Source: Saprospiraceae bacterium
GTDB taxonomy: Bacteria; Bacteroidota; Bacteroidia; Chitinophagales; Saprospiraceae
Reading direction: 5' to 3'
Length of the DNA: 64,000 bases
NCBI GenBank assembly: GCA_016712145.1
Contig: JADJRO010000003.1
Span: 186,001 to 250,000, forward strand
The notes under the pieces were generated by a model, which saw nothing but the letters and a program-made list of their open reading frames with translations, ran no database searches and was not told the DNA's origin. Made by a program: the position numbers and the translations under genes. Below, piece by piece: positions 52,331 through 60,322 of the stretch. The first letter of the stretch is position 1, and every line of letters begins with the position of its first letter.

Positions 52331-52352
52331 GTGGCAGCCGTTTGGTTTTTCA

Positions 52353-52853
52353 TTATTTATTTACTAGGCTTTTTATTATGATTTCTAAATGATTTGTTTT
52401 CTTAATACTAAAGATAAACTCATCCGTTGCTTCATACAATAATATTTTATTTGAATAAGCGCGACGTTTGTTGTCATTTAAAAATAGAACTAGTTTGTCT
52501 TCTTTGTTGTATTCTTCCCAACAACCTATAGCTTTTGGTTTACTAATTCTGTAAAAATCATTGCCAATACAAGGAACTGTTCTAGTAATCGTAATTTCTC
52601 TAAAAGAAGTTGATTCGAAATTCAATCTTGGTTTTCCTTTGTATACAGAGTCAATTACAAAATCATAAGTGCATTCGAATATACCGGGTTCATTAGTATT
52701 ACAAGTAATAACTAATACAGAGCCAGATACAATCAGAATACTTTCTTTGCACAACACTTCTAATGCGACTCTATTAATTTGAGCTGAGCAATAAGTTAGA
52801 AAATTAAAAAATGTAATGATTAATAAAAAGTTGCTTGTTTTAAATGAGCGCAT
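52353..52853 (-). CDS. Secreted protein of unknown function
   Basis: 166 residues with a signal peptide (SNFLLIITFFNFLTYCSAQ). The mature part is beta-rich with several cysteines (LEVLCKESILIVSGSVLVITC, TRTVPCIGNDF, AIGCWEEY), suggesting a small disulphide-bonded periplasmic or surface domain. No family recognised. Sole gene of its cassette. Confidence 0.68.
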   Translation of the reverse strand: MRSFKTSNFLLIITFFNFLTYCSAQINRVALEVLCKESILIVSGSVLVITCNTNEPGIFECTYDFVIDSVYKGKPRLNFESTSFREITITRTVPCIGNDFYRISKPKAIGCWEEYNKEDKLVLFLNDNKRRAYSNKILLYEATDEFIFSIKKTNHLEIIIKSLVNK

Positions 52854-52902
52854 TAATCTGATGGTTTTTCTTTACAAATATTTCCTATCATTAGGTTGCC
52901 GC

Positions 52903-53031
52903 TAACGGTCTGGCAATACACGCTGCACCGCCAAACGCAAGTTGACCAAAAGTAAAATATAATTTTTAAAAACCGAAAAAATTAAGAGTAAAACCAAAAG
53001 ATGATAGCGGGGTAGCGTGTATTGCCTGTTA
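52903..53031 (-). repeat. attC-like site 44 (family A)
   Basis: Cores taacg at 52903 and gtta at 53028. Its second arm gcggggtagcgtgtattgcc matches the first arm better than in most copies. Confidence 0.9.
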
Positions 53032-53171
53032 GGGTCACGTGATGCTGTCCCAACAAGTGAAACGTTTTAAACTGCCAAAAAAATCCGCTGCAATTGATTT
53101 TTAAAACCAAGCAATAGCGACATTAATCGAACCACAAAATCAGATTTAAAAAATTCTTGCATCATGTGCGC
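53032..53171 (-). repeat. ORF-less mini-cassette, copy 17
   Basis: Common type; here the minus-strand ATGATG frame stays open for 32 codons. Confidence 0.82.
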
Positions 53172-53300
53172 TAACGGTCTGGCAATACACGCTGCACCGC
53201 CAAACGCAAGTTGACCAAAAGTAAAATATAATTTTTAAAAACCGAAAAAATTAAGAGTAAAACCTAAAGTTGATAGCGGGGTAGCGTGTAGTGCCTGTTA
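53172..53300 (-). repeat. attC-like site 45 (family A)
   Basis: Cores taacg at 53172 and gtta at 53297; family A arms. Confidence 0.9.
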
Positions 53301-53441
53301 GGGTCACGTGATGCTGTCCCAACAAGTGAAACGTTTTAAACTGCCAAAAAAATCCGCTGCAATTGATTTTTAAAAGCCAAGCAATAGCGACATGAATCGA
53401 ACCACTAAGCTTTCTTTAAAAAATTCTTGCATCATGTGCGC
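53301..53441 (-). repeat. ORF-less mini-cassette, copy 18
   Basis: Common type; minus-strand frame open for 21 codons. Confidence 0.82.
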
Positions 53442-53569
53442 TAACGGTCTGGCAATACACGCTGCACCGCCAAACGCATTTAAACCAAAAGTAAAAAATT
53501 ATTTTTATAACCGAGAAAAATTAAAAGTAAAACCAAAGATGATAGCGGTGTAGCGTGTAGTGCCTGTTA
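53442..53569 (-). repeat. attC-like site 46 (family A)
   Basis: Cores taacg at 53442 and gtta at 53566; family A arms. Confidence 0.9.
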
Positions 53570-53711
53570 GGGTCACGTGATGCTGTCCCGACAAGTGAAA
53601 CATTTTAAACCGCAATATTAAATCTGCTGCAATTCATTTTTAGAAGCCAAGCAATAGCGACATTAATCAAACAAAAATGCTATCTTTAAAAACCTCTTGC
53701 ATCATGTGCGC
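53570..53711 (-). repeat. ORF-less mini-cassette, copy 19
   Basis: Common type; minus-strand frame stops after 12 codons. Confidence 0.82.
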
Positions 53712-53840
53712 TAACGGTCTGGCAATACACGCTGCACCGCCAAACGCAAGTTGACCAAAAGTAAAAAATAATTTTTAAAAACCGAAAAAATTAAGAGTAA
53801 AACCAAAAGTTGATAGCGGGGTAGCGTGTATTGCCTGTTA
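53712..53840 (-). repeat. attC-like site 47 (family A)
   Basis: Cores taacg at 53712 and gtta at 53837. The complete attC nearest the recombinase. Confidence 0.9.
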
Positions 53841-53981
53841 GGGTCACGTGATGCTGTCCCAACAAGTGAAACATTTTAAGCCGCAATATTAAATCTGTTG
53901 CAATTAATTTTTAAAGCCAAGCAATAGCGACATTAATCGAACCACTAAGCTTTCTTTAAAATATTCTTGCATCATGTGCGC
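53841..53981 (-). repeat. ORF-less mini-cassette, copy 20 (first cassette)
   Basis: Lies between the attI-like site and attC 47, thus the integrase-proximal, most recently placed unit if insertion occurs at attI. Minus-strand frame open for 23 codons. Confidence 0.82.
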
Positions 53982-54010
53982 TAACTCGTTTATACACGCT
54001 ACAAAATATC
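53982..54010 (-). other. attI-like half-site
   Basis: On the minus strand, TAGCGTGTATAAACGAGTTAG resembles the attC half AGCGTGTATTGCCAGACCGTTAG: same GTTAG core and same AGCGTGTAT eight bases away. The second arm of an attC is absent, as expected of a primary attI site. It lies between the recombinase stop and the first cassette. Confidence 0.7.
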
Positions 54011-54012
54011 TT

Positions 54013-54037
54013 TTAGCCAGCAATAGTGGTTGGCTAA
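54013..54037 (-). other. Hairpin next to the attI-like site
   Basis: Perfect 7-bp inverted repeat TTAGCCA / TGGCTAA with an 11-base loop, 39 bp past the recombinase stop. It could be part of attI or a weak terminator; no T-run follows. Confidence 0.4.
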
Positions 54038-54075
54038 GCGAAGCTTTGTTGCGTCTTATACAAATATAGGCATTT

Positions 54076-55278
54076 CTATAAATCATCATAGGGCATCTTG
54101 ATTTTGGATAGGCTTTGCTCACTGACATGGGTGTAAATCATTGTAGTTTTTGGTGAATTGTGGCCTAGCAAACTTTGAATGTATCTTATGTCGGTTCCGC
54201 TTTCTAATAAATGGGTTGCAAAACTGTGCCTTAACCAATGCAGCGTTACGGGTTTTTTAATTCGGGCCTGGATCAAGGCTTCTTTTAATACCAATTGTAA
54301 ACTTCTTGCACTGTAGGGCTCACCAATTCGTTGTCCTTCAAATAACCAGGTTTTTGGTTTGTACATTTTGAAATATTCCCTCAGCTCTTCAATTAATTTT
54401 ACTGTGATCGGGACATACCGGTCTTTTTTACCTTTCGCTTGTCGAATAATTAAAAAATTCCTTTTAGAATCTACATCACTCAATCGTAAATTTAATAATT
54501 CACCGCATCGCAATCCACATGCATAAATGGTAACCAACATCATGCGATGTTTTTGATTACGTAAACTGCTCAATAACTGCTTTACTTCTTCTTTGCTTAA
54601 GACATTCGGTAATTTGCGCTCTCTGAAGGGTCTCTGAATGCTTTCAATTTCCATGCTTCGGTGTTCCATTCGCTCAAAAAATAGTTTCACGGCATTGATA
54701 AGCTGGTTTTGATAGGATCCTGATAGTTTTTCTCCAATAATCTTTTTATGATTAAACCGAATCAAATCATCCTGACTAATTTCTTCAATGGGTTTTCCAC
54801 ACCATGTCAGAAATTTTTGAATAAGCAGACAATAGGTATTAATCGTATTGCTTGAATAGCGTCGCTGTTCTAAATAGATTTTGAACGAGTCAAGAAATTT
54901 AGCATAACTGGCGTCTTTGCGAACTTCATTCTTTAATTCCCCAACAGCTTCCGCTTCCTTTATCATGCCTTGTTTTAAATAGTCGGCATATTGCTGAGTA
55001 AAGCCTGAATAATCCGGATAAAACTTGTGTTCTTTTATATGGTTTACTAAGGTTTTAAACCGCTGTTCTTCAAACTTTAAATAATAACATGATTTGGTTT
55101 TACTGAATAGGATGCCATCTAAACTTCGGACAAAATTTCTAATACCGGTATCCCGTTCAAACTGAATTCCAATACAGGCCATCTCCCGATGTTCAAAAAA
55201 AATAAGTTTTATGCGTTTCTTTTGATCTGCACTGAGTTCATGGAAATAGTTCCACGAAAAATAAAATAAGGCTATCAT
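54076..55278 (-). CDS. Tyrosine recombinase, candidate cassette integrase
   Basis: 400 residues. Catalytic set complete: R257 (ACGLRCGEL), Lys near 282-285 (AKGKKDR), H347 and R350 (LHWLRHSFATHLL), H373 (LLGHNS) and Y382 (MIYTHV). The core-binding SAM-like domain spans about 125-205, preceded by about 120 extra residues common in Bacteroidota recombinases. From KDR to the HxLR box there are only about 65 residues, so the extra segment that defines IntI is absent. The end (SKIKMPYDDL) resembles the IntI tail. It is transcribed toward the attI-like site, same direction as the cassettes. Its adjacency makes it the likely recombinase of the array. Confidence 0.85.
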   Translation of the reverse strand: MIALFYFSWNYFHELSADQKKRIKLIFFEHREMACIGIQFERDTGIRNFVRSLDGILFSKTKSCYYLKFEEQRFKTLVNHIKEHKFYPDYSGFTQQYADYLKQGMIKEAEAVGELKNEVRKDASYAKFLDSFKIYLEQRRYSSNTINTYCLLIQKFLTWCGKPIEEISQDDLIRFNHKKIIGEKLSGSYQNQLINAVKLFFERMEHRSMEIESIQRPFRERKLPNVLSKEEVKQLLSSLRNQKHRMMLVTIYACGLRCGELLNLRLSDVDSKRNFLIIRQAKGKKDRYVPITVKLIEELREYFKMYKPKTWLFEGQRIGEPYSARSLQLVLKEALIQARIKKPVTLHWLRHSFATHLLESGTDIRYIQSLLGHNSPKTTMIYTHVSEQSLSKIKMPYDDL

Positions 55279-55439
55279 AATTGTTAGGGTTCATCTTTCA
55301 GTTCTCATGCCTTTATGCCTTCCTGTCTAATATGGCTTCGCCGTACCCAGTCCCATCCAGAATTGAGCATATCGGTGTGTGTTTGGGTGTTATTTTTCAA
55401 GGTAAAACTAATAAATACCTGGAAATTTACCAAGGTACC

Positions 55440-55770
55440 TTTTTGGCTTGCCTGGTAGAGAAAAGAAGCAAAAAAGCAAGGAACTAAGGAAGCAAAAAAA
55501 TGCAACAATTCCTCCTATCAACTATCACCTAACAACTATCAACGAATTGGATTTCTCGCGAAGATGTGGAGACGTGGAGAAGCAAAGAAGCAAAGAAGCA
55601 AAGAAGCAAGGAAGCAAAGAAGCAAAGAAGCAAGGAAGCAAGGAAGCAAAAAAATGCAACAATTCCTCCTATCAACTATCACCTAACAACTATCAACGAA
55701 TTGGATTTCTCGCGAAGACCCGGAGACGTGGAAAAGCAAAGATGTAAAGAAGCAAGGAAGCAAAATGGTT
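55440..55770. repeat. Direct repeats upstream of the recombinase
   Basis: A segment of about 90 bp (gcaacaattcctcctatcaac ... ttggatttctcgcgaaga) occurs at about 55502 and again at about 55656. Between and around the copies are many gaagcaaa/gaagcaag units. Lysine-rich frames across it are repeat translations. No gene seen from 55279 to 55779. Confidence 0.8.
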
Positions 55771-55779
55771 AGCGGCTGG

Positions 55780-56061
55780 CTATTTTATTTTTCTGGAGGA
55801 ATGATGTATTCGGAGTATATATACATTTCCCCTTTGTGTTTTATAAAATATTCTGTAGTTTCCTTCAATCAATTCGCGAATTGATGGGTCTTCTTTCTCG
55901 GGAACAATTCTACCCGATTCAGGAAAATTTTGTAATTGATCTACTCTTAAAACGATCTTACTAATATATTGATTTGCATAGAATCTTGAATCCAAAGAAA
56001 TGTATTCATGTATTGATTTGAGATCTTTTGTGGCTTTTTTACCCCATTTTATTTTTGCCAT
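55780..56061 (-). CDS. RelE/ParE-family toxin (outside the array)
   Basis: 93 residues, WGKKATKDLKSIHEYISLDSRFYANQYI at the N terminus and the ParE-type FPESGRIVPEKEDPSIRELIEGNYRIFYK ... YILRIHHSSRKI. It overlaps the small antitoxin gene at 56049-56228 by 13 bp. Chromosomal pair, not flanked by attC sites. Confidence 0.92.
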   Translation of the reverse strand: MAKIKWGKKATKDLKSIHEYISLDSRFYANQYISKIVLRVDQLQNFPESGRIVPEKEDPSIRELIEGNYRIFYKTQRGNVYILRIHHSSRKIK

Positions 56062-56228
56062 CGATTAACCATTTTCTTTAATGATTCATGGCTAATGGTT
56101 TTTCCTTCTTTGATATCCTTCAATCCCTCATCAATTTTTTCTATTACAATTAACTTTTCAAGAAAATCCTCCAATACAAATTCTCTTGGAAAATCATTCA
56201 ATGTTGTAAGAACAGCGGATTTTTTCAT
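56049..56228 (-). CDS. Small antitoxin of ParE pair
   Basis: 59 residues: MKKSAVLTTLNDFPREFVLE, then DFLEKLIVIEKIDEGLKDI, then a tail (KEGKTISHESLKKMVNRW). This is the typical size and layout of antitoxins paired with ParE toxins in Bacteroidota, and it overlaps the toxin start. Confidence 0.85.
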   Translation of the reverse strand: MKKSAVLTTLNDFPREFVLEDFLEKLIVIEKIDEGLKDIKEGKTISHESLKKMVNRWQK

Positions 56229-56327
56229 AGCCTCAAAAATACAAACAATTTCTAAGGGAATTAAAAAATAAATACCAGTGCTATTGCATTTTCGGTTCGC
56301 TGCAATTACCTAACAACTTTCATCTAT

Positions 56328-57080
56328 TTAAAAATTACATCTTTCCCCATATTTCTTCAACCAGGCTTCTGCTTTTTGGTATTCTGGCATTACTTTTTCC
56401 ACCACTTTCCAATAAGCTGCAGAATGATTCATGTGTATCAGATGGGCTAATTCATGGACGATGATGTAGTCGGTTATAAATTGGGGTGTCAATAACAATC
56501 GGGAGGAGAGATTGATCGTTTTTTTTGTGCTGCAACTTCCCCAATTGCTGAGGTTTAATTTTAAACGGACTTGTTTAACTTCTTTCTTAAAAAAGCGATC
56601 GTTGATTTCGTGTACGCGTTTTGTTAATTCCGGTAAAAACACATTCGATAAAATGCGACTGATGATCGTACTGCATACTTGCTGTCTTTGACTGGCATTG
56701 ATGCCTGCGGGTAATTCAATTTTAATAACAGGTCTTTCCAGTTTTCCCAATGCAGATTTGCGATCTGATTTTTCTTTTATTTCTAATATAAATTCGCGTT
56801 CCCGCAATTGAATTTTTTGACCTGTTTGATAGTCTTTAGGAGTATATCGTTGGCGCAATACAGGATCTTGTTCAAATTTTTTAATCACCCAATTCCTGGC
56901 CCATTCCTGGTTTTTTTCTTTTTGTGCTGAGGTCAGGAGGAGTGGCTGTCGTAAAATTGCGTGGTGCTTTCCAAGGCTGATTCGTACAGATTTCCGGTGT
57001 TCGTAAATGGTTTCAAGCCGGAGCTTTAACTCATTATAGTGAATGATCGAAAATTCGGATGCAATCTTAAGATTAGGCAT
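56328..57080 (-). CDS. YgjP-like zinc metallopeptidase (DUF45/SprT-like)
   Basis: 250 residues. The C-terminal domain has SNWGSCSTKKTINLSSRLLL and the zinc motif HELAHLIHMNHSAAYW (HExxH plus a downstream His), diagnostic of YgjP/WLM-type metallopeptidases. It overlaps serC by 8 bp at its start. Confidence 0.9.
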   Translation of the reverse strand: MPNLKIASEFSIIHYNELKLRLETIYEHRKSVRISLGKHHAILRQPLLLTSAQKEKNQEWARNWVIKKFEQDPVLRQRYTPKDYQTGQKIQLREREFILEIKEKSDRKSALGKLERPVIKIELPAGINASQRQQVCSTIISRILSNVFLPELTKRVHEINDRFFKKEVKQVRLKLNLSNWGSCSTKKTINLSSRLLLTPQFITDYIIVHELAHLIHMNHSAAYWKVVEKVMPEYQKAEAWLKKYGERCNF

Positions 57081-58140
57081 GCTTTAATTCAAATTCTTTC
57101 ATAATCTCTACCAATGCTTCTACACTATCTTGGGTCAAAGCATTGTACAAAGAGGCTCTGAATCCACCAACAGAGCGGTGACCGGCCAATCCAACGCAAC
57201 CGCCTGACTTACACATTTCTAAAAAAGTGGACTCGAGTTCTGGTTTTTTAGCTGTAAAAACAACATTCATCCAACTGCGGTCTTCAGGATTGACCGGAGA
57301 GATGAAACAGGTGTTGCGATCAATTTCAGCATACAGGGTTTCTGCTTTCTTGCGATTGCGGGCTTCAATGCTTGCTAAACTTTGTGCTTTGATCCATCGA
57401 AGGGTTAACAGGGTCACATAAATTGGAAAAACCGGTGGGGTATTGTACATACTTTCTTTTTCCATTTGAACCGCATAGTTTAAAATGGTCGGAAATTTCC
57501 GTTGGGCCCGGTTGAGCAACTCTTTTTTGATCACCACCACAGTGACTCCGGCTGCACCCATATTCTTTTGAGCTCCTGCATAAATCAATGAAAATTTAGA
57601 AAAATCCAGCCGGCGGCTGAAAATATCGCTGGACATATCACAAATCAAAGGGATAGGTGATTCGGGCCAGCTGTGGTATTGGGTTCCGTAAATGGTGTTG
57701 TTAGAGGTAATGTGCAGATAGACCGCATCTTTCTGAATTTGATAGTTTTTTGGAATGTGTCTGAATTTATCCTCTTCCGAACTGGCAAGTACATTCACCT
57801 TGCCAAAATTTTTAGCCTCTTTTATGGCTCCACTGGCCCAAACTCCGGTGTTTATGTAACAAGCAGTTTCATTATCATTTAAAAGATTCATGGGAATCAT
57901 AAAAAACTGGCTACTGGCACCTCCGGATAGAAGTAACACCGCATATTCATCGCCAATACCCATGAGTTCTTTGACTAGGTGCTCAACTTCGGCTACCACC
58001 GACTCAAACTGTTTCGTCCGATGAGAAATCTCCAATAAAGACAGTCCCATGCCCATGAAATCATGCAGGGATGCAGCAGCTTCTTCAATGACTTCTTTCG
58101 GTAAAATGGCCGGTCCGGCGTAAAAATTATGCTTTTTCAT
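57073..58140 (-). CDS. serC: Phosphoserine aminotransferase
   Basis: 355 residues, the normal length. HNFYAGPAILPKEVIEEAA at the N terminus, LLLSGGASSQFFMIPMNLL phosphate-binding region, CDMSSDIFSRRLD and the PLP Lys in YAGAQKNMGAAGVTVVVI, and GLAGHRSVGGFRASLYNA near the end identify SerC, which converts 3-phosphohydroxypyruvate to phosphoserine in serine synthesis. A housekeeping gene, marking the return to ordinary chromosome. Confidence 0.96.
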   Translation of the reverse strand: MKKHNFYAGPAILPKEVIEEAAASLHDFMGMGLSLLEISHRTKQFESVVAEVEHLVKELMGIGDEYAVLLLSGGASSQFFMIPMNLLNDNETACYINTGVWASGAIKEAKNFGKVNVLASSEEDKFRHIPKNYQIQKDAVYLHITSNNTIYGTQYHSWPESPIPLICDMSSDIFSRRLDFSKFSLIYAGAQKNMGAAGVTVVVIKKELLNRAQRKFPTILNYAVQMEKESMYNTPPVFPIYVTLLTLRWIKAQSLASIEARNRKKAETLYAEIDRNTCFISPVNPEDRSWMNVVFTAKKPELESTFLEMCKSGGCVGLAGHRSVGGFRASLYNALTQDSVEALVEIMKEFELKHA

Positions 58141-58331
58141 TGCTGAATTTATGCCGCAAAGTTAAACGCTTCCGGGTACCTGTGAAAGATATTATACTTT
58201 GTTTTAATGTGAAGATTTTTAAACGGTAAATAAGGGAATTCATCCTTTTAGATTGTGGTTTAAGATAATTCGTTCCTTTTGCCTTGCCCACCCATTTATT
58301 TTTGAATCCGAAAACGGAAAACTTTAAAATT

Positions 58332-58781
58332 ATGGACAAGACCATCGTACACCTTTATACCCATGACCGCCAAATCCAAAATTTGGTATTGTTGGTAAAT
58401 CGGCTGAGTTTATTTGTAGTGTTTTTTTGGTTTGGCTTGCTAAAAGTTCTTGGCTTGTCACCCGCTGAAGCGCTGGTAACACATCTTCACAATGAAACCA
58501 TTGGAAACTTGCTGTCAGCGTCTAATTTCTGTTTGATTTTGGGAATAGTTGAATGTACCATCGGAATCCTTTGGTTGTTTCCTAAACTCACAAAATTTGC
58601 ATTCTTCTTGTTTTCTGCACAAATGTGTACAACGTTTTTGCCTTTATTCTATTTGCCCGGTGACACCTGGCAAAATGGATTTGCATTGACACTTACAGGA
58701 CAATACATCATTAAAAATGTCGTGTTGGTAGCCAGCGCAATGACCATCTTATTTTATCATCGAAATCAATCTACTCTTTAA
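58332..58781 (+). CDS. DUF417/YkgB-like membrane protein
   Basis: 149 residues from MDKTIVHLYTHD; an earlier ATG at 58284 adds 16 residues without a better context. Four transmembrane helices (LSLFVVFFWFGLLKVLGLSP, FCLILGIVECTIGILWLFP, FAFFLFSAQMCTTFLPLFYLP, NVVLVASAMTILFYH). Fits the DUF417/YkgB family, inner-membrane proteins linked to oxidant stress in other bacteria. The outer-membrane gene follows 17 bp later. Confidence 0.85.
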   Translation: MDKTIVHLYTHDRQIQNLVLLVNRLSLFVVFFWFGLLKVLGLSPAEALVTHLHNETIGNLLSASNFCLILGIVECTIGILWLFPKLTKFAFFLFSAQMCTTFLPLFYLPGDTWQNGFALTLTGQYIIKNVVLVASAMTILFYHRNQSTL

Positions 58782-58798
58782 CTCATATTTTTTAGCTC

Positions 58799-60001
58799 AT
58801 GAAACTCAATAACTTAAATGCTTTTTTTCTAATTCTTGGATTTTGCATAGCACAACAATCTGCTTCTGCGCAGGGTTGTGTAGCAGTTCGCCAAATGGGT
58901 GGACTGAATATGTGCTCATCCAGTTCCTACAATATTCACAAAGGTGATTTTCAAATTGGAACCAATTATCGATATTTCCATTCATGGAGACATTTTGTAG
59001 GTACCGAAGAACAACCACATCGTCAAACAACTGGTGGTGGTCACGATGCAAACGGGAATGAACGTGGCAATGCGGTTAATATTTATTCTCATGCATTGGA
59101 TTTTAATTTTTCTGTTGGCTTGACCAATCGCCTTCAATTGAATGCTACCATTCCGTACGTTCACAACGAACGCTCACAAGTATTGCGCCAAACAACTCCT
59201 GTAAAAGATACGTTCCGCTACAGTGTATTCGCTTCAGGAATCGGTGATTTCAGAATCGGTTTAAATTATTGGGTGTTTAATCCTGAAACCGCAAGCAGAG
59301 GCAATCTGATGCTGGGCTTAGGGGTTAAATTGCCTACAGGTCGCTACGATGATACCGATAACAAAGTGCCTCAAACCAATGGGACTACTTTAGATTTTGT
59401 GGTAATGGATCAGGCATTGCAGCCTGGTGATGGAGGTTTGGGAATTTCTGTTGAATTGCAAGCTTTCAGACAACTGTTTAAAAATATTTATGGCTTTGCA
59501 AATGGCTATTACCTATTTAATCCTAAAGAATCGAATGGCGCGTATAAATCAGATCCAAATTTATATGTAAAAAATCCATTAGACACTAAAGTAAATATGG
59601 ACACCTTTTTAGGTTATAATATTTATGCTTGTCCAGATCAGTATTTTGTAAGAGCCGGTGTGATGACTTCATTATTGAAGAACAATAACCTATCCGTTTC
59701 ATTGGCTGCAAGATGGGAAGGAATTCCTGCTTACGATGCCTTCGGTGGACAAAACGCGTATCGCCGTCCTGGATACGTGGTGTCTATTGAGCCGGGTGTT
59801 GCATATCGTTTAGGAAATCACAGTTTCTCACTTTATGTACCAAAAAACTTCATCCGCAACAGAATTCAAAGTGCCAACGATATTACTACAACCAATACGC
59901 AGCGCACATTAAAACCAGATGCTGAAGCGGCCCATGGAGATGCTGCCTTTGCTGATTATTCGATTAGCTTTGGATATACCTACCGCTTTCATAGAATGTA
60001 A
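58799..60001 (+). CDS. Outer-membrane beta-barrel protein
   Basis: 400 residues with a signal peptide (LNAFFLILGFCIAQQSASAQ). The mature protein has alternating amphipathic strands ending in aromatic residues (FQIGTNYRYFHSWRHF, LDFNFSVGLTNRLQLNATIPYV, DYSISFGYTYRFHRM), typical of a barrel. A GCVAVRQMGGLNMCSSSS segment follows the signal. Possibly a transporter or metal-related porin; substrate unknown. Probably co-transcribed with the DUF417-like gene. Confidence 0.83.
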   Translation: MKLNNLNAFFLILGFCIAQQSASAQGCVAVRQMGGLNMCSSSSYNIHKGDFQIGTNYRYFHSWRHFVGTEEQPHRQTTGGGHDANGNERGNAVNIYSHALDFNFSVGLTNRLQLNATIPYVHNERSQVLRQTTPVKDTFRYSVFASGIGDFRIGLNYWVFNPETASRGNLMLGLGVKLPTGRYDDTDNKVPQTNGTTLDFVVMDQALQPGDGGLGISVELQAFRQLFKNIYGFANGYYLFNPKESNGAYKSDPNLYVKNPLDTKVNMDTFLGYNIYACPDQYFVRAGVMTSLLKNNNLSVSLAARWEGIPAYDAFGGQNAYRRPGYVVSIEPGVAYRLGNHSFSLYVPKNFIRNRIQSANDITTTNTQRTLKPDAEAAHGDAAFADYSISFGYTYRFHRM

Positions 60002-60040
60002 TTAAAAATATAGAGAAACCCTAAACCGATGCGCCCAATA

Positions 60041-60082
60041 GAAGCCTGAAAAACGTATGTGATTTCGGGCTTCTGTTTTTTT
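60041..60082 (+). terminator. Intrinsic terminator
   Basis: GAAGCCTGAAA at 60041 pairs fully (one G-T) with TTTCGGGCTTC at 60063, followed by a T-rich tract. It terminates the barrel-protein transcript. The rest of 60083-60322 holds no gene I can see. Confidence 0.85.
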
Positions 60083-60322
60083 GCTGCGAATGGTTTCATT
60101 TGCCACAGCCACCCACACATCGAATCTGGTTTGAACAACAAGATGTTTATGAATTACAGTCTTTTAAACCTGATATTTAAAAGCGTTGTTCTAATACAAT
60201 AGTCTGTAGTTATCTGTTGTAAGAATTGACAAATAACTAGCAACAATTAATTAGTCCAACGGGATTATTATTTTTAATTCTAGCAGAGCGTGTAACTTTG
60301 CTGCAAGCACAGCCCATTTGAA

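Larger units (their letters stand above)
1..53985 (-). mobile_element. Integron-like gene-cassette array (continues past left edge)
   Basis: Forty-seven attC-like sites (TAACG core, long imperfect palindromic arms, GTTA core) alternate with 27 complete gene-bearing cassettes and 20 ORF-less units. Almost all genes are on the minus strand and each is followed on that strand by its site, as in integron cassettes. The right end meets a half-site and a tyrosine recombinase. A cassette occurring twice shares exactly gene plus 3' site. The cassette structure is seen directly. Calling it an integron is inference, because the recombinase lacks the IntI-specific segment. Confidence 0.88.

Noticed and set aside
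53904..54128. 74-codon minus-strand ORF across the attI region
   Set aside because: It overlaps the recombinase end, attI and a mini-cassette; an accidental open frame.
54076..55278. Calling the recombinase intI
   Set aside because: The segment between the KDR and HxLR boxes is too short to hold the IntI-specific insertion, so only a functional analogy is claimed.
55448..55772. Lysine-rich ORFs (KEAKKQ repeats)
   Set aside because: Pure translation of the gaagcaaa direct repeats.
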